A stretch of 64,000 nucleotides of DNA from Pseudoalteromonas luteoviolacea S2607 (GTDB taxonomy: Bacteria; Pseudomonadota; Gammaproteobacteria; Enterobacterales; Alteromonadaceae), in assembly GCF_001625575.1 (NCBI RefSeq), contig NZ_AUXV01000011.1:124001-188000 (forward strand), in the 5' to 3' direction. This document shows, in pieces, positions 7,917 through 16,919 of this stretch. The number at the start of each line of letters is the position of its first letter. The stretch's first letter is position 1. The notes under the pieces are model-generated. The model ran no database searches, was not told where the DNA came from, and saw nothing but the letters and a program-made list of their open reading frames with translations. Position numbers and translations under genes: made by a program.

Positions 7917-8087
7917 CTAGTTGTAGCCAAGAATGAACTGTTCGGTGGTTTGCTCTTTCTCTTGTTCTTTACTGCTTAATAAGTCTGCCACCTCTTGTTG
8001 GTAATTTGGTTCTGATTCAGGGGGGTTGGGCTCAGGGATATGACCTAAACTTAAGTTGGGCATATGTGTGACTTTGGAACATTTCAT
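7917..8087 (-). CDS. 56-aa acidic peptide, unknown function
   Basis: A short gene starts at an ATG (8085-8087) with GGAG six bases upstream, giving 56 residues. The peptide starts MKCSK, has a Pro/Glu-rich middle (HIPEPNPPESEPN), then a charged helical stretch (EVADLLSSKEQEKEQ), and ends QFILGYN. A longer frame to 8165 is less likely because the ribosome-binding site favours the inner ATG. No signal peptide, membrane helix or family is recognised. It could be a small regulatory protein, or less likely a peptide precursor, but no modifying enzymes are adjacent. The DUF938 methyltransferase is divergent from it. Confidence 0.55.
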   Translation of the reverse strand: MKCSKVTHMPNLSLGHIPEPNPPESEPNYQQEVADLLSSKEQEKEQTTEQFILGYN

Positions 8088-8285
8088 TTTGGTATCTCCA
8101 ATTAGGGTATTTGAACGGGCTATACTTAAGTACTTATAGCCAATACACATTTTTTTGCATACCATATACCAAAATTTTTTTCTCTTTATTAATCAGTACA
8201 GTAATTAAATTTAACTGATTAAAGTTTGCAATATTCAAAGAAAGTTGCATCAATTAGGCGCGTAATTGATCAATTTAGGTGCAAA

Positions 8286-8876
8286 ATGACAAAACCTTTC
8301 TCCCAAGCCTGTGAAAATAATAAAGATCCCATATTGCAAAAGTTAGCCCCGTTTCTTGCTGATGCGTCCCAAGTATTGGAAATTGGTTCTGGTACGGGGC
8401 AGCATGCTGTGCATTTTGCAAAAGCGCAGCCGACTTTAATTTGGCAGACTTCGGACTTGCGGCACAATCACGGTGGTATTGTGAGCTGGTGTGAAGAAGC
8501 AAACCTGACCAACTTGAGATTACCGTTGGAGCTGGATCTGAATAATGAAAGCTGGCCCCTTGATAATATTCCTGTGATATACACCGCTAATACATTACAT
8601 ATTGTATCTGCCAAGCTGGTTGAACAGTTCTTTAAAGGTGTCGCTGCACATATAGCCGAAAAGGGTAAGTTAGCCATTTATGGACCTTTTAATTATCGTG
8701 GGAATTTTACCTCACCCAGTAATGCCGAATTTGATGCGTTTTTAAAAATGCGCGATCCGCACAGTGGTATTAGAGACTTTGAATGGATTTGTGAGCTTGC
8801 CCAAAAAGCGGGTTTGGCATTGGTGCATGATCACGCAATGCCGGCAAATAATCGCTTATTGCTCTTTAAACGGTAA
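8286..8876 (+). CDS. DUF938 family SAM-dependent methyltransferase
   Basis: This 196-residue class I methyltransferase-like protein has motif I, VLEIGSGTGQHAVHFA (~residues 33-48), an acidic motif II region (WQTSDL), and the DUF938 hallmark segments ANTLHIVS and YGPFNYRG. Members are small cytosolic proteins thought to bind S-adenosylmethionine; their substrate is not established. The start at 8286 is favoured because family members begin with a short K-P-F-S-x-A/S-x-E/D-x-N segment seen here. The 3' end overlaps the 3' end of the convergent FemAB-like gene by 21 bp. Confidence 0.85.
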   Translation: MTKPFSQACENNKDPILQKLAPFLADASQVLEIGSGTGQHAVHFAKAQPTLIWQTSDLRHNHGGIVSWCEEANLTNLRLPLELDLNNESWPLDNIPVIYTANTLHIVSAKLVEQFFKGVAAHIAEKGKLAIYGPFNYRGNFTSPSNAEFDAFLKMRDPHSGIRDFEWICELAQKAGLALVHDHAMPANNRLLLFKR

Positions 8877-10019
8877 CAGCGATTGACACTGTTGAAAGTA
8901 GTGGGCAAGTTGGTTGCGTTCCGTCGTGATAAATTCGGCGACAGCTTGTTTAAACAAGGGGTGTGTTAGAGTATGGAATGAATGAGTGTAAATCGGCTCG
9001 AAACCGCGGAGCAGCTTATGCTCTCCTTGCGCACCTGCATCAAATCGCTGTAAGCCGTGCTCGATGGCTCTTTCTATTCCTTGGTAGTAACACAGCTCAA
9101 AGTGCAAGTGCTCGTTGTGTTCAAGTGCGCCCCAGTAGCGCCCGTATAATGTATTGCCATCTTGCAAGTACAGACTGGCCGCAATAAAACCACTGTCTGG
9201 GTGGTTTTCGTCGCTTCGGTATGCGCAGCACAACGCAGTATTGTCTGGTAAATTTGCAAAGAGCAAGGTGAAAAACTGCTGAGTTAAGTAACCGTTGTGT
9301 CCAGAACGCTTGCGGTAGGTTTGGCAATAGCACAGGTAAAACTGGTAGATTACATCAGGCGTTATTTGTTCTTTATTTATCCATCTGACTTGAATATCTG
9401 ATTTGCTGATCTGTGCACGTTCTTTTTTAATCATTTTGCGTTTTCGTGCTTTCATGGTGTCTAAAAACGCATCGAAATTTGCGTAATTGCGGTTGTGCCA
9501 ATGAAATTGGACACCGTGGCGTTCTATTAGCTCTCCTTTGGGCCAGCTCTGAGACATTGGCTCAAAGTTAATATGCAGGCCTGACCACGCATGCGCCGTT
9601 GCTGCTTGATCGAGCGTATCCAAAATATATTGGTGTAGGGCGTCCGAAGGAGATTGACACAGCAACCTTGGCCCAACAACGGGTGTGAATGGCACGGCAC
9701 TAATCCATTTTGGATAATATTCAAGGTTGTGGCGTTCATAGGCTTCAGCCCATGCCCAATCAAACACGTACTCTCCATAAGAATGGCTTTTTATGTAACC
9801 CGGCAGGACTGCGATAGGGTGTTGTTGATGTTTGCTGTATATCACTAAGTGGTGTGGCTGCCAGCCAGTGTGCTTTCCAACAGATTGGCTTTGTTCTAAA
9901 GCATGGAGCCATTCGTAACTGGTAAACAGGGTATCGCCAGCTAAGCGCTGCCAATCCGCTTTAGATACTTGAGATACAGCGTTAATAAACCTATGTTCAA
10001 ATGCTTGATTACTTAACAT
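8856..10019 (-). CDS. FemAB/GNAT-like protein (DUF482 type)
   Basis: This 387-residue protein has the features of the DUF482/'peptidogalycan biosynthesis' family of GNAT-fold proteins related to FemAB transferases: the N-terminal W-x-x-L..TSYEWL..LE motif, GVQFHWHNRNY, the KARKRKMIKKER basic stretch, and the C-terminal FDAGAQGEHKLLRGFEP. The chemical reaction is unknown; transfer of an acyl or aminoacyl group is expected from the fold. It overlaps the upstream hydrolase gene by 11 bp and is the last gene of a tight minus-strand series. Its stop region overlaps the DUF938 gene. Confidence 0.8.
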   Translation of the reverse strand: MLSNQAFEHRFINAVSQVSKADWQRLAGDTLFTSYEWLHALEQSQSVGKHTGWQPHHLVIYSKHQQHPIAVLPGYIKSHSYGEYVFDWAWAEAYERHNLEYYPKWISAVPFTPVVGPRLLCQSPSDALHQYILDTLDQAATAHAWSGLHINFEPMSQSWPKGELIERHGVQFHWHNRNYANFDAFLDTMKARKRKMIKKERAQISKSDIQVRWINKEQITPDVIYQFYLCYCQTYRKRSGHNGYLTQQFFTLLFANLPDNTALCCAYRSDENHPDSGFIAASLYLQDGNTLYGRYWGALEHNEHLHFELCYYQGIERAIEHGLQRFDAGAQGEHKLLRGFEPIYTHSFHTLTHPLFKQAVAEFITTERNQLAHYFQQCQSLLPFKEQ

Positions 10020-11280
10020 GACTGTCCAAAAAAGCGGTTAATTGCGCGATCATTCCTGTGTAATCTGGGTTGAAGGTTGCCCGTGCAAGCGGTGTATATG
10101 CGGCTTTATTTTCAGCATGATGCTCACCAAAAGTGATATTTTTCGCGCTCTTACATGCAGCGTACGCATTGTTATCCTCAAAATAACTACCACAGTGGCG
10201 GTAGTGACCAGTTTCGCCGTAGTAAGGATGCTCTGGGGGTAATAAGAGCCCCACATGTGACATATCTTTGATCTTTTCTAATTGACTGACTTGTGTCAAA
10301 GCGATGTGGTCGCTCACAGCCACCTGATTGTTGGCATAGAGTCTGAGCGCTATCTCGGTGCGGTGGTTTTCAGCCCAACGGCTAAGTAACTTTAGCGTTG
10401 CTTGGCTATCTATGGTGGCGTCGACATCACTCATAATAGCCAAAATTGGCAGGTCACTGGGCACCTGGATGTTCATCATCTCGATCATCACGTTATGCAC
10501 AAGCGCTGCCGCAGCTAACGGAAAAGATTCATACTTGGCAAAGTCTAAGTCGGCATCTTTATCTAGCCAATCAACAAATGGCAGCCAATCAACCCACTGA
10601 GCTAGCCAACTGTTTTTATTGTGAGACTCTGTTGCGGGTGCAACTAAAACGAGTGCGGCGAGGTTTTTTGGCCGTGACTTTGAGACTTCGATAGTTGCAA
10701 GGGCTGCCCCCGTTGAAAAGCCCATTATGGCAAATTGCTTAAAATCTGCGGCGGTACGCTGTACGGCATATTGCACATGTTGTTGCCAATCCTGATTGCT
10801 AACGTGACGCAGATCATCAGCCGCCGTACCGTGGCCCGGTAAAAGTAGGGTTCTTACATTAAAACCTTGTTGATATAAGTCATGTGCTACGGTGTTGAAT
10901 ATATACGGGGAGTCAGTCAGGCCGTGAATAAGCAAAATGGCTTTGTCATTGTTGGTTTGCTTAAGTTCATAGGGGGCAAGGTGATCAACGACTTTAGTTG
11001 TTTTACCTTGGATCTGAGTTAAATGTGGGAGTGGGCAAGGTAAGTCTGCGCGTTTATTACGAGCTTGAATTAAAGCTTTGCTGCTTTCAATATAGTGAGT
11101 AAAAGCTAAGTCATTACTCACTGAAATTGTTGCACTACCCACGTCGTTGGCGATACGGTATTCACCAGATTGTTTGCCATCAACAAACTGCTGAAGATTT
11201 GCTGGCAAGGTCGTACAATCGTGTGCTGCTACACCGATTGTGCAAAGTACTGAGATTAACCCGATGAATTTTTTGAGCAT
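10009..11280 (-). CDS. Exported alpha/beta hydrolase (serine lipase/esterase-like)
   Basis: This 423-residue protein has an N-terminal signal peptide (residues 1-~19, cleavage near AAH-DC). The alpha/beta-hydrolase core has the oxyanion segment LLIHGLTDSP (~116-125), LLLPGHG and the nucleophile elbow GFSTG with S189; Asp in the MSDVDAT segment and His in DMSHVGLL are likely triad partners. The likely substrate is a lipid or other ester, but this cannot be specified. The 5' end overlaps the kinase gene, and the 3' end overlaps the FemAB-like gene by 11 bp, so the three are co-translated. A second ATG eight codons upstream (11304) is possible; the inner one puts the signal peptide at the N-terminus. 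Confidence 0.8.
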   Translation of the reverse strand: MLKKFIGLISVLCTIGVAAHDCTTLPANLQQFVDGKQSGEYRIANDVGSATISVSNDLAFTHYIESSKALIQARNKRADLPCPLPHLTQIQGKTTKVVDHLAPYELKQTNNDKAILLIHGLTDSPYIFNTVAHDLYQQGFNVRTLLLPGHGTAADDLRHVSNQDWQQHVQYAVQRTAADFKQFAIMGFSTGAALATIEVSKSRPKNLAALVLVAPATESHNKNSWLAQWVDWLPFVDWLDKDADLDFAKYESFPLAAAALVHNVMIEMMNIQVPSDLPILAIMSDVDATIDSQATLKLLSRWAENHRTEIALRLYANNQVAVSDHIALTQVSQLEKIKDMSHVGLLLPPEHPYYGETGHYRHCGSYFEDNNAYAACKSAKNITFGEHHAENKAAYTPLARATFNPDYTGMIAQLTAFLDSHVK

Positions 11281-14003
11281 AGTTTTGCGTAATGATCTAA
11301 ACATGCACCTAGCTTATCGCGATCAAGGGGTTTTGCAAGATGGCCATTAAAACCAATTGCAATGGCATATGCCTTGTCTTCAGGCATGACATCCGCAGTT
11401 AGTGCCACGATTGGTAAGGTATCGTGATCATATGTTTGCCGTAAAGTTGAAGTCGCTTGATAGCCATCTAGCACTGGCATTTGGCAATCCATTAGAATGA
11501 GATCAAACTGGCTTTCTTGCACTCGCGCAACGGCTTGCTGGCCATTGCTCACCAGTTGGTAGGTAACCTCAAATGACGCTAGCATAGACTTGATCACAAT
11601 TTGATTCACTGGGTTATCTTCCGCAACTAAGATGTTGAGGTTTTTGATCTGTGCTAAGTCATAATGCTGTGATGGTGTGTTTGAGGCATCGCCAAAAGGG
11701 CAGCGCAGACTAAAACAAAACTGACTGCCTACATTAGGCGTACTTTCAACCGTGAGGCTACCAGACATTAGGTCGCTTAACTCTTTGCAAATTGTCAGCC
11801 CTAGCCCTGTTCCGCCAAAGCGTCGAGAGGTTGAGCTGTCAGCTTGAGAAAATGGTGCGAAGACTTGCTCTAGTTGATTCGTTTCAATCCCTATCCCTGT
11901 ATCTACCACTGTAAACTGGACGCGGTAGTCTGCGGCACTTTCGGATATTTCGCAGTGCAAGGAAACTTGGCCAGACTCTGTAAATTTGATTGCGTTGCTG
12001 CATAGGTTGATAAGTATTTGCTCAATCCTCAGTTCATCTCCTTTTAACCACAGTGCATGCTCCACATTGGTGTGCAATTTCCAATTTAGGCCTTTTTCAG
12101 CGGCACTGACAGCAAAAAGGCTGTCTAACCTTTTGAGCAACTCTTGAAGATTAAAACTGTGTTGTTCAATTTGGAGTTTGTTGGACTCAATTTTTGTGAT
12201 GTCGAGGATATCATTCACCAGATCGAGCAGGGTTTTGGCTGCCATATTGATGTTGTCGATATAGCCTTGGAGTGTGCTTGGAGACTCAGTCGTGCGCGTC
12301 AACGAAGCAAACCCAATCACGGCATTGAGCGGTGTGCGTATTTCATGGCTCATGTTAGCAAGAAAGCGACTTTTAGCTTGGTTGGCTTGTTGTGCATCTT
12401 GTAGCGCTAAGTTTAACGACTCAGTACGCTGCGCCACGAGGTGATTGAGCGCGTTGTTTTGATAGTTGTAAAGCAGCACGATAAAGGTAATAAGTGCGCA
12501 AATACTGAGTTGCAAAGTGAGCAGCCAGATCGTTTGCTGGTGGTTAAGTTCGCTAATATAGCTGTCTTTTATTGCCAGAGTGAGCCGCCACATTTGTCCA
12601 GCAAATTGGATCTGAGTGGAGTAGTGCGTATTCGTACTATAGGGCCGCAGTTGGGCGTTGTGGTTACTATAAAATGGCGTGTCGCTATTACCATCAAAAA
12701 AGGCCAAATCGTAATTGCTGGCGAGCGTTGTTTTTAAGACTGAGTTTAACAGCACATCCGTTTGCACAACTCCGATTGCGTACCCTGTTATGGCGGCATG
12801 GCTGTCTTGCTGGATATTACTTTGCTCAAAGACGGGAGAAAATAACACATAAGCAGACTTAGCAGGTGTCGTTTGGATGAGCTTTACGATATTAGTGGCA
12901 CGTGGTTGTAAAATTATTTCAGGATCTTCTAGCGCGACTTTACGGTTAGCTCGCGAGTAGATATTAAACCCCAACGAAGAGAAATTCTCTGCCTGCGGAG
13001 AGACATATTTTACTATCACCAAGGGATCAGTAGGAGACAGCGGAGCACCTTGAATACTAACTTCGTTACGGTACAACTTATCGAGCTCGGCCTGCACTTG
13101 CTGTGCCTGCGACTGATGCGCTCTTTGCCCCCAAGAGAGCGCAAATAAGAACGGATAGCGTTGCCTTTGCTGTTCAGCGATTTGATTGAATTGTGCATGG
13201 TTAAATTCAGGTAGCGACTGCAATTTTGCCGCCATACCTTGTACAGCAAGCATGCTGAGGTTAACGTGGCGAAGTACCAAGTTTTCAATAATGTTGATCT
13301 CGCGCTGCGCTTCTCGTTTTGCTGCATTTAAGTTGCCTAAATTGTATAGGTAAGTGGTTGCGGTCACTGACATAAATAAAATTGCACAGGTAGCAAACAT
13401 AATCCGCTTATGCTGATAAGGCCGCTTGGTAAATACCGTGATGTTCAGCAACATCAGTAGCAGTGGTGTGAAGATCAAAATGCCGAGGCTATCACCTAGC
13501 CACCAGGCAATCACGTTTTGCCAGTGTTGTGAAAATGCATATAGAGGGTTAAAAAGGCTCAGTGACAACATGCCGATATTGGCTGATACAAGGTTGACCG
13601 AAATACCAACTAACAATACGTAATAAGCAATGTATTTTCGAGAGCGCATCAACAGTGGATCGCCAAGCCATAAACGCATCAAGTAACCACCGATCAGTCC
13701 TTGTAGAAGCGCACCAAACGCGACAATCATGACTTGTAATACTTCGCCATAATTATTCAGTGGTGATTGTAAGCCAAAATAAGTGGTCCAATTAAACAGT
13801 ACAGAGGCACAGAATATTGCGGGGGCAAATCGCCAACCCCATAAAAAGCAGCCAACTAAAGCAATGCCTGCTGGCAACCATATTGGTAATACTTGATCTT
13901 GAAAGGCAAATAGCGTGAAGAGCTTTCCGAATCCAAAATAGCCCAAAGTAAGCAGTGCATAAGCGGCTATATTATGTATTGGCGAGCGAAACTGAACTTG
14001 CAT
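11256..14003 (-). CDS. MASE1-CHASE hybrid sensor histidine kinase
   Basis: This 915-residue inner-membrane kinase has a MASE1-type multi-pass sensor region (residues ~10-220), an extracytoplasmic CHASE-like domain (~235-480), another TM helix (~490-512), a coiled linker, HisKA with phosphoacceptor H553 in [10 protein letters not shown], HATPase_c with N/G boxes (~655-765, GGTGLGL), and a C-terminal receiver with acceptor D839 in [12 protein letters not shown]. No HPt domain is present, so phosphate must pass to a separate HPt protein or response regulator not seen nearby. It follows the Lrp gene by 20 bp and overlaps the exported hydrolase gene. Context suggests it senses an external small molecule, which remains unknown. 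Confidence 0.9.
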   Translation of the reverse strand: MQVQFRSPIHNIAAYALLTLGYFGFGKLFTLFAFQDQVLPIWLPAGIALVGCFLWGWRFAPAIFCASVLFNWTTYFGLQSPLNNYGEVLQVMIVAFGALLQGLIGGYLMRLWLGDPLLMRSRKYIAYYVLLVGISVNLVSANIGMLSLSLFNPLYAFSQHWQNVIAWWLGDSLGILIFTPLLLMLLNITVFTKRPYQHKRIMFATCAILFMSVTATTYLYNLGNLNAAKREAQREINIIENLVLRHVNLSMLAVQGMAAKLQSLPEFNHAQFNQIAEQQRQRYPFLFALSWGQRAHQSQAQQVQAELDKLYRNEVSIQGAPLSPTDPLVIVKYVSPQAENFSSLGFNIYSRANRKVALEDPEIILQPRATNIVKLIQTTPAKSAYVLFSPVFEQSNIQQDSHAAITGYAIGVVQTDVLLNSVLKTTLASNYDLAFFDGNSDTPFYSNHNAQLRPYSTNTHYSTQIQFAGQMWRLTLAIKDSYISELNHQQTIWLLTLQLSICALITFIVLLYNYQNNALNHLVAQRTESLNLALQDAQQANQAKSRFLANMSHEIRTPLNAVIGFASLTRTTESPSTLQGYIDNINMAAKTLLDLVNDILDITKIESNKLQIEQHSFNLQELLKRLDSLFAVSAAEKGLNWKLHTNVEHALWLKGDELRIEQILINLCSNAIKFTESGQVSLHCEISESAADYRVQFTVVDTGIGIETNQLEQVFAPFSQADSSTSRRFGGTGLGLTICKELSDLMSGSLTVESTPNVGSQFCFSLRCPFGDASNTPSQHYDLAQIKNLNILVAEDNPVNQIVIKSMLASFEVTYQLVSNGQQAVARVQESQFDLILMDCQMPVLDGYQATSTLRQTYDHDTLPIVALTADVMPEDKAYAIAIGFNGHLAKPLDRDKLGACLDHYAKLCSKNSSG

Positions 14004-14023
14004 GAATTAATTGCCTTTCCAAA

Positions 14024-14485
14024 TCATAGCGGCACTCCACGTTTGTTGAAGGTCTGCTTTAAAACAATCGTTGACTCTACCGCAGCAATGTAATCTAAAT
14101 TCGCGAGGCTATGTTTCACAAAGTGCTCATAACTAGGCAAGTCTGCTGCAATGATTTCAAGTAAATAATCATGACTACCTGATACGACAGAACAACTTCG
14201 TACTTCTTTTAACACATCCACATGCTGTTCAAAGCTTTCGGCTGCCTGCACTGAATTTTTGGTTAGGCGAATAAACGCATACACTAAAACTGAATAGCCA
14301 ACCGCTTGCGGTGAGATATCGGCATGATACCCCAAAATTACCCCATCTTGTTGGAGTTTTTTGACACGCCGTAAGCAGGGGGTATCCGAGAGGCTGGCTT
14401 GTTCTGCTAGCGCGGAGTTACTCAATCGAGCATTATTTTGCAAAGCGCTTAGTAAAATACGATCTTTGTTATCAATATCAGGCAT
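14024..14485 (-). CDS. Lrp/AsnC family transcriptional regulator
   Basis: This 153-residue protein has the N-terminal AsnC-type HTH (D-x-x-D-R-x-L-L-x-x-L-Q-x-N-A-R-L, then a SLSDTPCLRRVKKLQ recognition region) and a C-terminal RAM ligand-binding domain (~70-145) containing SVVSGSHDYLLEI. Such proteins form octamers and respond to amino acids. The gene is divergent from the PrnB-like/PLP operon, a common arrangement for local Lrp-type control of amino-acid catabolism. It is also the apparent first gene of the minus-strand series with the kinase. An amino acid processed by the divergent operon, such as tryptophan or a relative, is a plausible ligand. Confidence 0.9.
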   Translation of the reverse strand: MPDIDNKDRILLSALQNNARLSNSALAEQASLSDTPCLRRVKKLQQDGVILGYHADISPQAVGYSVLVYAFIRLTKNSVQAAESFEQHVDVLKEVRSCSVVSGSHDYLLEIIAADLPSYEHFVKHSLANLDYIAAVESTIVLKQTFNKRGVPL

Positions 14486-14622
14486 ATTAGTTAAATCTGC
14501 TAAATTATTTATTAAAAAATAAGTTATTCACTAATTGAGTTTAACGATTATCAAGTAATTGGCAAATATCCCTCTGCTACTTTTGTTAGCCTGTCAATGA
14601 TGTGATTTTTAGGATTTTGACA

Positions 14623-15816
14623 ATGACGCAACTAACAAAAGATTTTGATATCTGGATAAGAAATGATTTTGTCGAACTCAATGATAAGCTCGAAGCGGTT
14701 TACAGCGCCCAATCTGATCGCGCTAACGTAGAAGGCGTGGGTGAAGAACTTAAACAGCAGCTTTTAAAGCAAGGTGAGCAGTACATAGAAGCACTACTTG
14801 CTGAGGGGAATACCGACGAAGGTTTTGATAACGCTTTCGATTTACTGGGCAATGTTGGCTTGTATATGGCGGCCTGTCGTCGTCATGAAATCACGGAGCC
14901 GAGTCGGGAGCACTACTCGCCATTGAAGGCTGCATCAGCGTTGGCCATGCATATCGGTTCCTCTATCGGCGTAACACCGAGGTTCGCAACCGCTCATTTG
15001 ACCACTCACAATACAGCAATCAATGGTGTGTACAAGCGCTTTACAAGTGACCCCGCTGAACAATTATTTATCGACTACAATACACGGGGCATATTAGCGT
15101 ATAAACGTGCAGCTGAAGCATTATTAAAAATTCAGCCTTTGGGTATTTCCCACCCTATGACGCCGGTCTTGTTTGAAGAAGTGAAACGCGCTTTACTCGA
15201 TGTGATAGCTTCGAACCAAACCCTGTTTAAGCAATTGGACACCGAATCTTTCTTTTACGTTGTGAGGCCTTATTACAAACCATATCGCGTTGGAAAAGAA
15301 GTTTATCGCGGGGCAAATGCTGGTGACTTTGCTGGTATCAACGTCATTGATTTAATGCTCGGTTTATGCCGTGCCAATGATGTTGATTATGCACAAATTT
15401 TAGTGGAAAAATTATTGTATATGATGCCTGAAGATCAGGCGACATTACGTGAATGTATGCGTTTACCGAATTTAATGGATGCGTTTTTGGAAGCGCAAAC
15501 GTGTCGTGATCAAGCATGGTATCAGCAGGCATTAAAAGCATTTTTGCAAGCGTGTAAACTTCATGGTGACACCGCAATCCAGCATCATAATCAGTTGGTG
15601 GAGAAGTATATTTGTCATCCCGCAAAGTACATGGCCAGTACGCACTTGGATAAAGTGACTGCCAGCGGGCCACCGCTTGAGGTGCTGCTCAAGCATTTAG
15701 AGACCCTAAGGGATAAACGCGCAGCGGCTAAGCGGAGTGACTTGGAAACACGATTTGCTGATATTCAGCAGCTCAGAAGCACACTCAATGAGGGGAGCGA
15801 CAATGCAAGCGCATGA
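14623..15816 (+). CDS. PrnB-like / DUF1864 haem-dependent enzyme of the tryptophan dioxygenase superfamily
   Basis: This 397-residue protein resembles the DUF1864 family, which includes PrnB (monodechloroaminopyrrolnitrin synthase), a haem protein of the TDO/IDO structural superfamily. Diagnostic segments are ATAHLTTHN, FYVVRPYYKPYRVG and EVYRGANAGDFAGINVIDL (the last close to invariant in the family), followed by LYMMPEDQ. Family members are expected to oxidise indole or related aromatic amino acids, but most are uncharacterised. The start at 14623 is chosen over 14602 because the frame then begins directly at the conserved domain. The 3' end overlaps the kynureninase-like gene by 14 bp. There are no other pyrrolnitrin genes here, so the product is not pyrrolnitrin. 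Confidence 0.75.
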   Translation: MTQLTKDFDIWIRNDFVELNDKLEAVYSAQSDRANVEGVGEELKQQLLKQGEQYIEALLAEGNTDEGFDNAFDLLGNVGLYMAACRRHEITEPSREHYSPLKAASALAMHIGSSIGVTPRFATAHLTTHNTAINGVYKRFTSDPAEQLFIDYNTRGILAYKRAAEALLKIQPLGISHPMTPVLFEEVKRALLDVIASNQTLFKQLDTESFFYVVRPYYKPYRVGKEVYRGANAGDFAGINVIDLMLGLCRANDVDYAQILVEKLLYMMPEDQATLRECMRLPNLMDAFLEAQTCRDQAWYQQALKAFLQACKLHGDTAIQHHNQLVEKYICHPAKYMASTHLDKVTASGPPLEVLLKHLETLRDKRAAAKRSDLETRFADIQQLRSTLNEGSDNASA

Positions 15817-16915
15817 CTTTTATTTGCCATCGCAGGACTACTTACTCAGTCACTCCGTGGGACGGATGCTAAAAAGTGCGCAACAAGACTTTAACCGTCA
15901 GTTTATGGCGCCATGGCAGCAGCTTAATCAAGAGCCTTGGGCGCAGTGGCTTGAGGGCGTGGAGCGATTTAGGGTTGCGCTTTCAAGTTTGCTAGGGGGC
16001 AGTGCCAGCGAATTTTGTCCACAAACAAATTTGTCTAGTGGATTAACGAAGTGGCTAATGAGCCTCTCAGATTTTCAAAACCAGAAAGTGAAGATACTAC
16101 TGAGCGAGCATGACTTTCCCAGTATGGGCTTTGTATTGCAACAAGCACTTCAGGACGTTGAGTTGACTTTCATACCCGAATCCGAAGACATGAGCTGTAT
16201 AGACACGTGGCAGCGCTACTTGGGCACTGAGTATGATTTGGTATTTATCAGTCACGTATACTCTAACACCGGTCAACAAGCGCCGGTAAGCGATATCATC
16301 TCATGTGCAAAGTCAAAAAATGCTCGTGTTGTGGTCGATATTGCGCAGTCTGCTGGTATTTTGCCGATTGATTTGCATTACTGGCAGGCGGATTGTGTGG
16401 TGGGATCCAGTGTTAAATGGTTATGTGGCGGTCCCGGTGCCGGATACCTTTGGGTGAACCCAGCGACGATGTTTGACTGCCAGCCAAAGGACGTTGGTTG
16501 GTTTTCCCATCAGAACCCTTTTGAATTCGATATTCATCATTTTGCGCCACATGACACGGTATTACGCTTTTGGGGTGGTACACCCTCGGTTGCCCCTTAT
16601 ATTTTGGCAGGTCACAGTATTGACGCATTTGCCCAAATGGGAAGCGAAAAAGTACGCACGCATAATTTACGTTTGCTAGCTGAAATTTGGCAGTCATTAT
16701 CACCTTGGTGTATGTCGCCACAGCACCCGTCAAGATGTTCGGGGACTGCCATTGTCAATCCGGGTAAGCGGCTTGAAGCGTGCGCTCAAGCTTTGAAAGA
16801 GCAAGGCATGGCCATTGATGTAAGAAAGCATGGTATACGTGTATCGCCACATCTTTACAATAGCCATGAGCAAGTCTCACGCTTTATTGACACTGTGCAG
16901 CGATTTGTTGATTAG
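15803..16915 (+). CDS. Kynureninase-like / class V aminotransferase-fold PLP enzyme
   Basis: This 370-residue fold-type I PLP enzyme has D179 in VVVDIAQSAG (cofactor pyridine contact), K205 in GSSVKWLCGGPG (Schiff-base lysine) and a C-terminal G-I-R-V-S-P-H-L-Y-N segment typical of kynureninases. It is shorter than canonical kynureninase (about 415 residues). The start at 15803 has GAGGGG close upstream and lies inside the end of the PrnB-like gene, so translation is coupled. With the haem enzyme it could carry out oxidative ring-opening followed by side-chain cleavage of an indole amino acid. That pathway is inference. Confidence 0.8.
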   Translation: MQAHDFYLPSQDYLLSHSVGRMLKSAQQDFNRQFMAPWQQLNQEPWAQWLEGVERFRVALSSLLGGSASEFCPQTNLSSGLTKWLMSLSDFQNQKVKILLSEHDFPSMGFVLQQALQDVELTFIPESEDMSCIDTWQRYLGTEYDLVFISHVYSNTGQQAPVSDIISCAKSKNARVVVDIAQSAGILPIDLHYWQADCVVGSSVKWLCGGPGAGYLWVNPATMFDCQPKDVGWFSHQNPFEFDIHHFAPHDTVLRFWGGTPSVAPYILAGHSIDAFAQMGSEKVRTHNLRLLAEIWQSLSPWCMSPQHPSRCSGTAIVNPGKRLEACAQALKEQGMAIDVRKHGIRVSPHLYNSHEQVSRFIDTVQRFVD

Positions 16916-16919
16916 CAGA

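Noticed and set aside
7917..8165. RiPP cluster with peptide precursor and DUF938 methyltransferase
   Set aside because: No cyclase, protease, radical-SAM or export gene is nearby, and DUF938 proteins are widespread without peptide clusters.
14623..16915. Pyrrolnitrin biosynthesis cluster
   Set aside because: Only the PrnB-like gene is present. The tryptophan halogenase, second halogenase and oxygenase genes (prnA, prnC, prnD) are missing.
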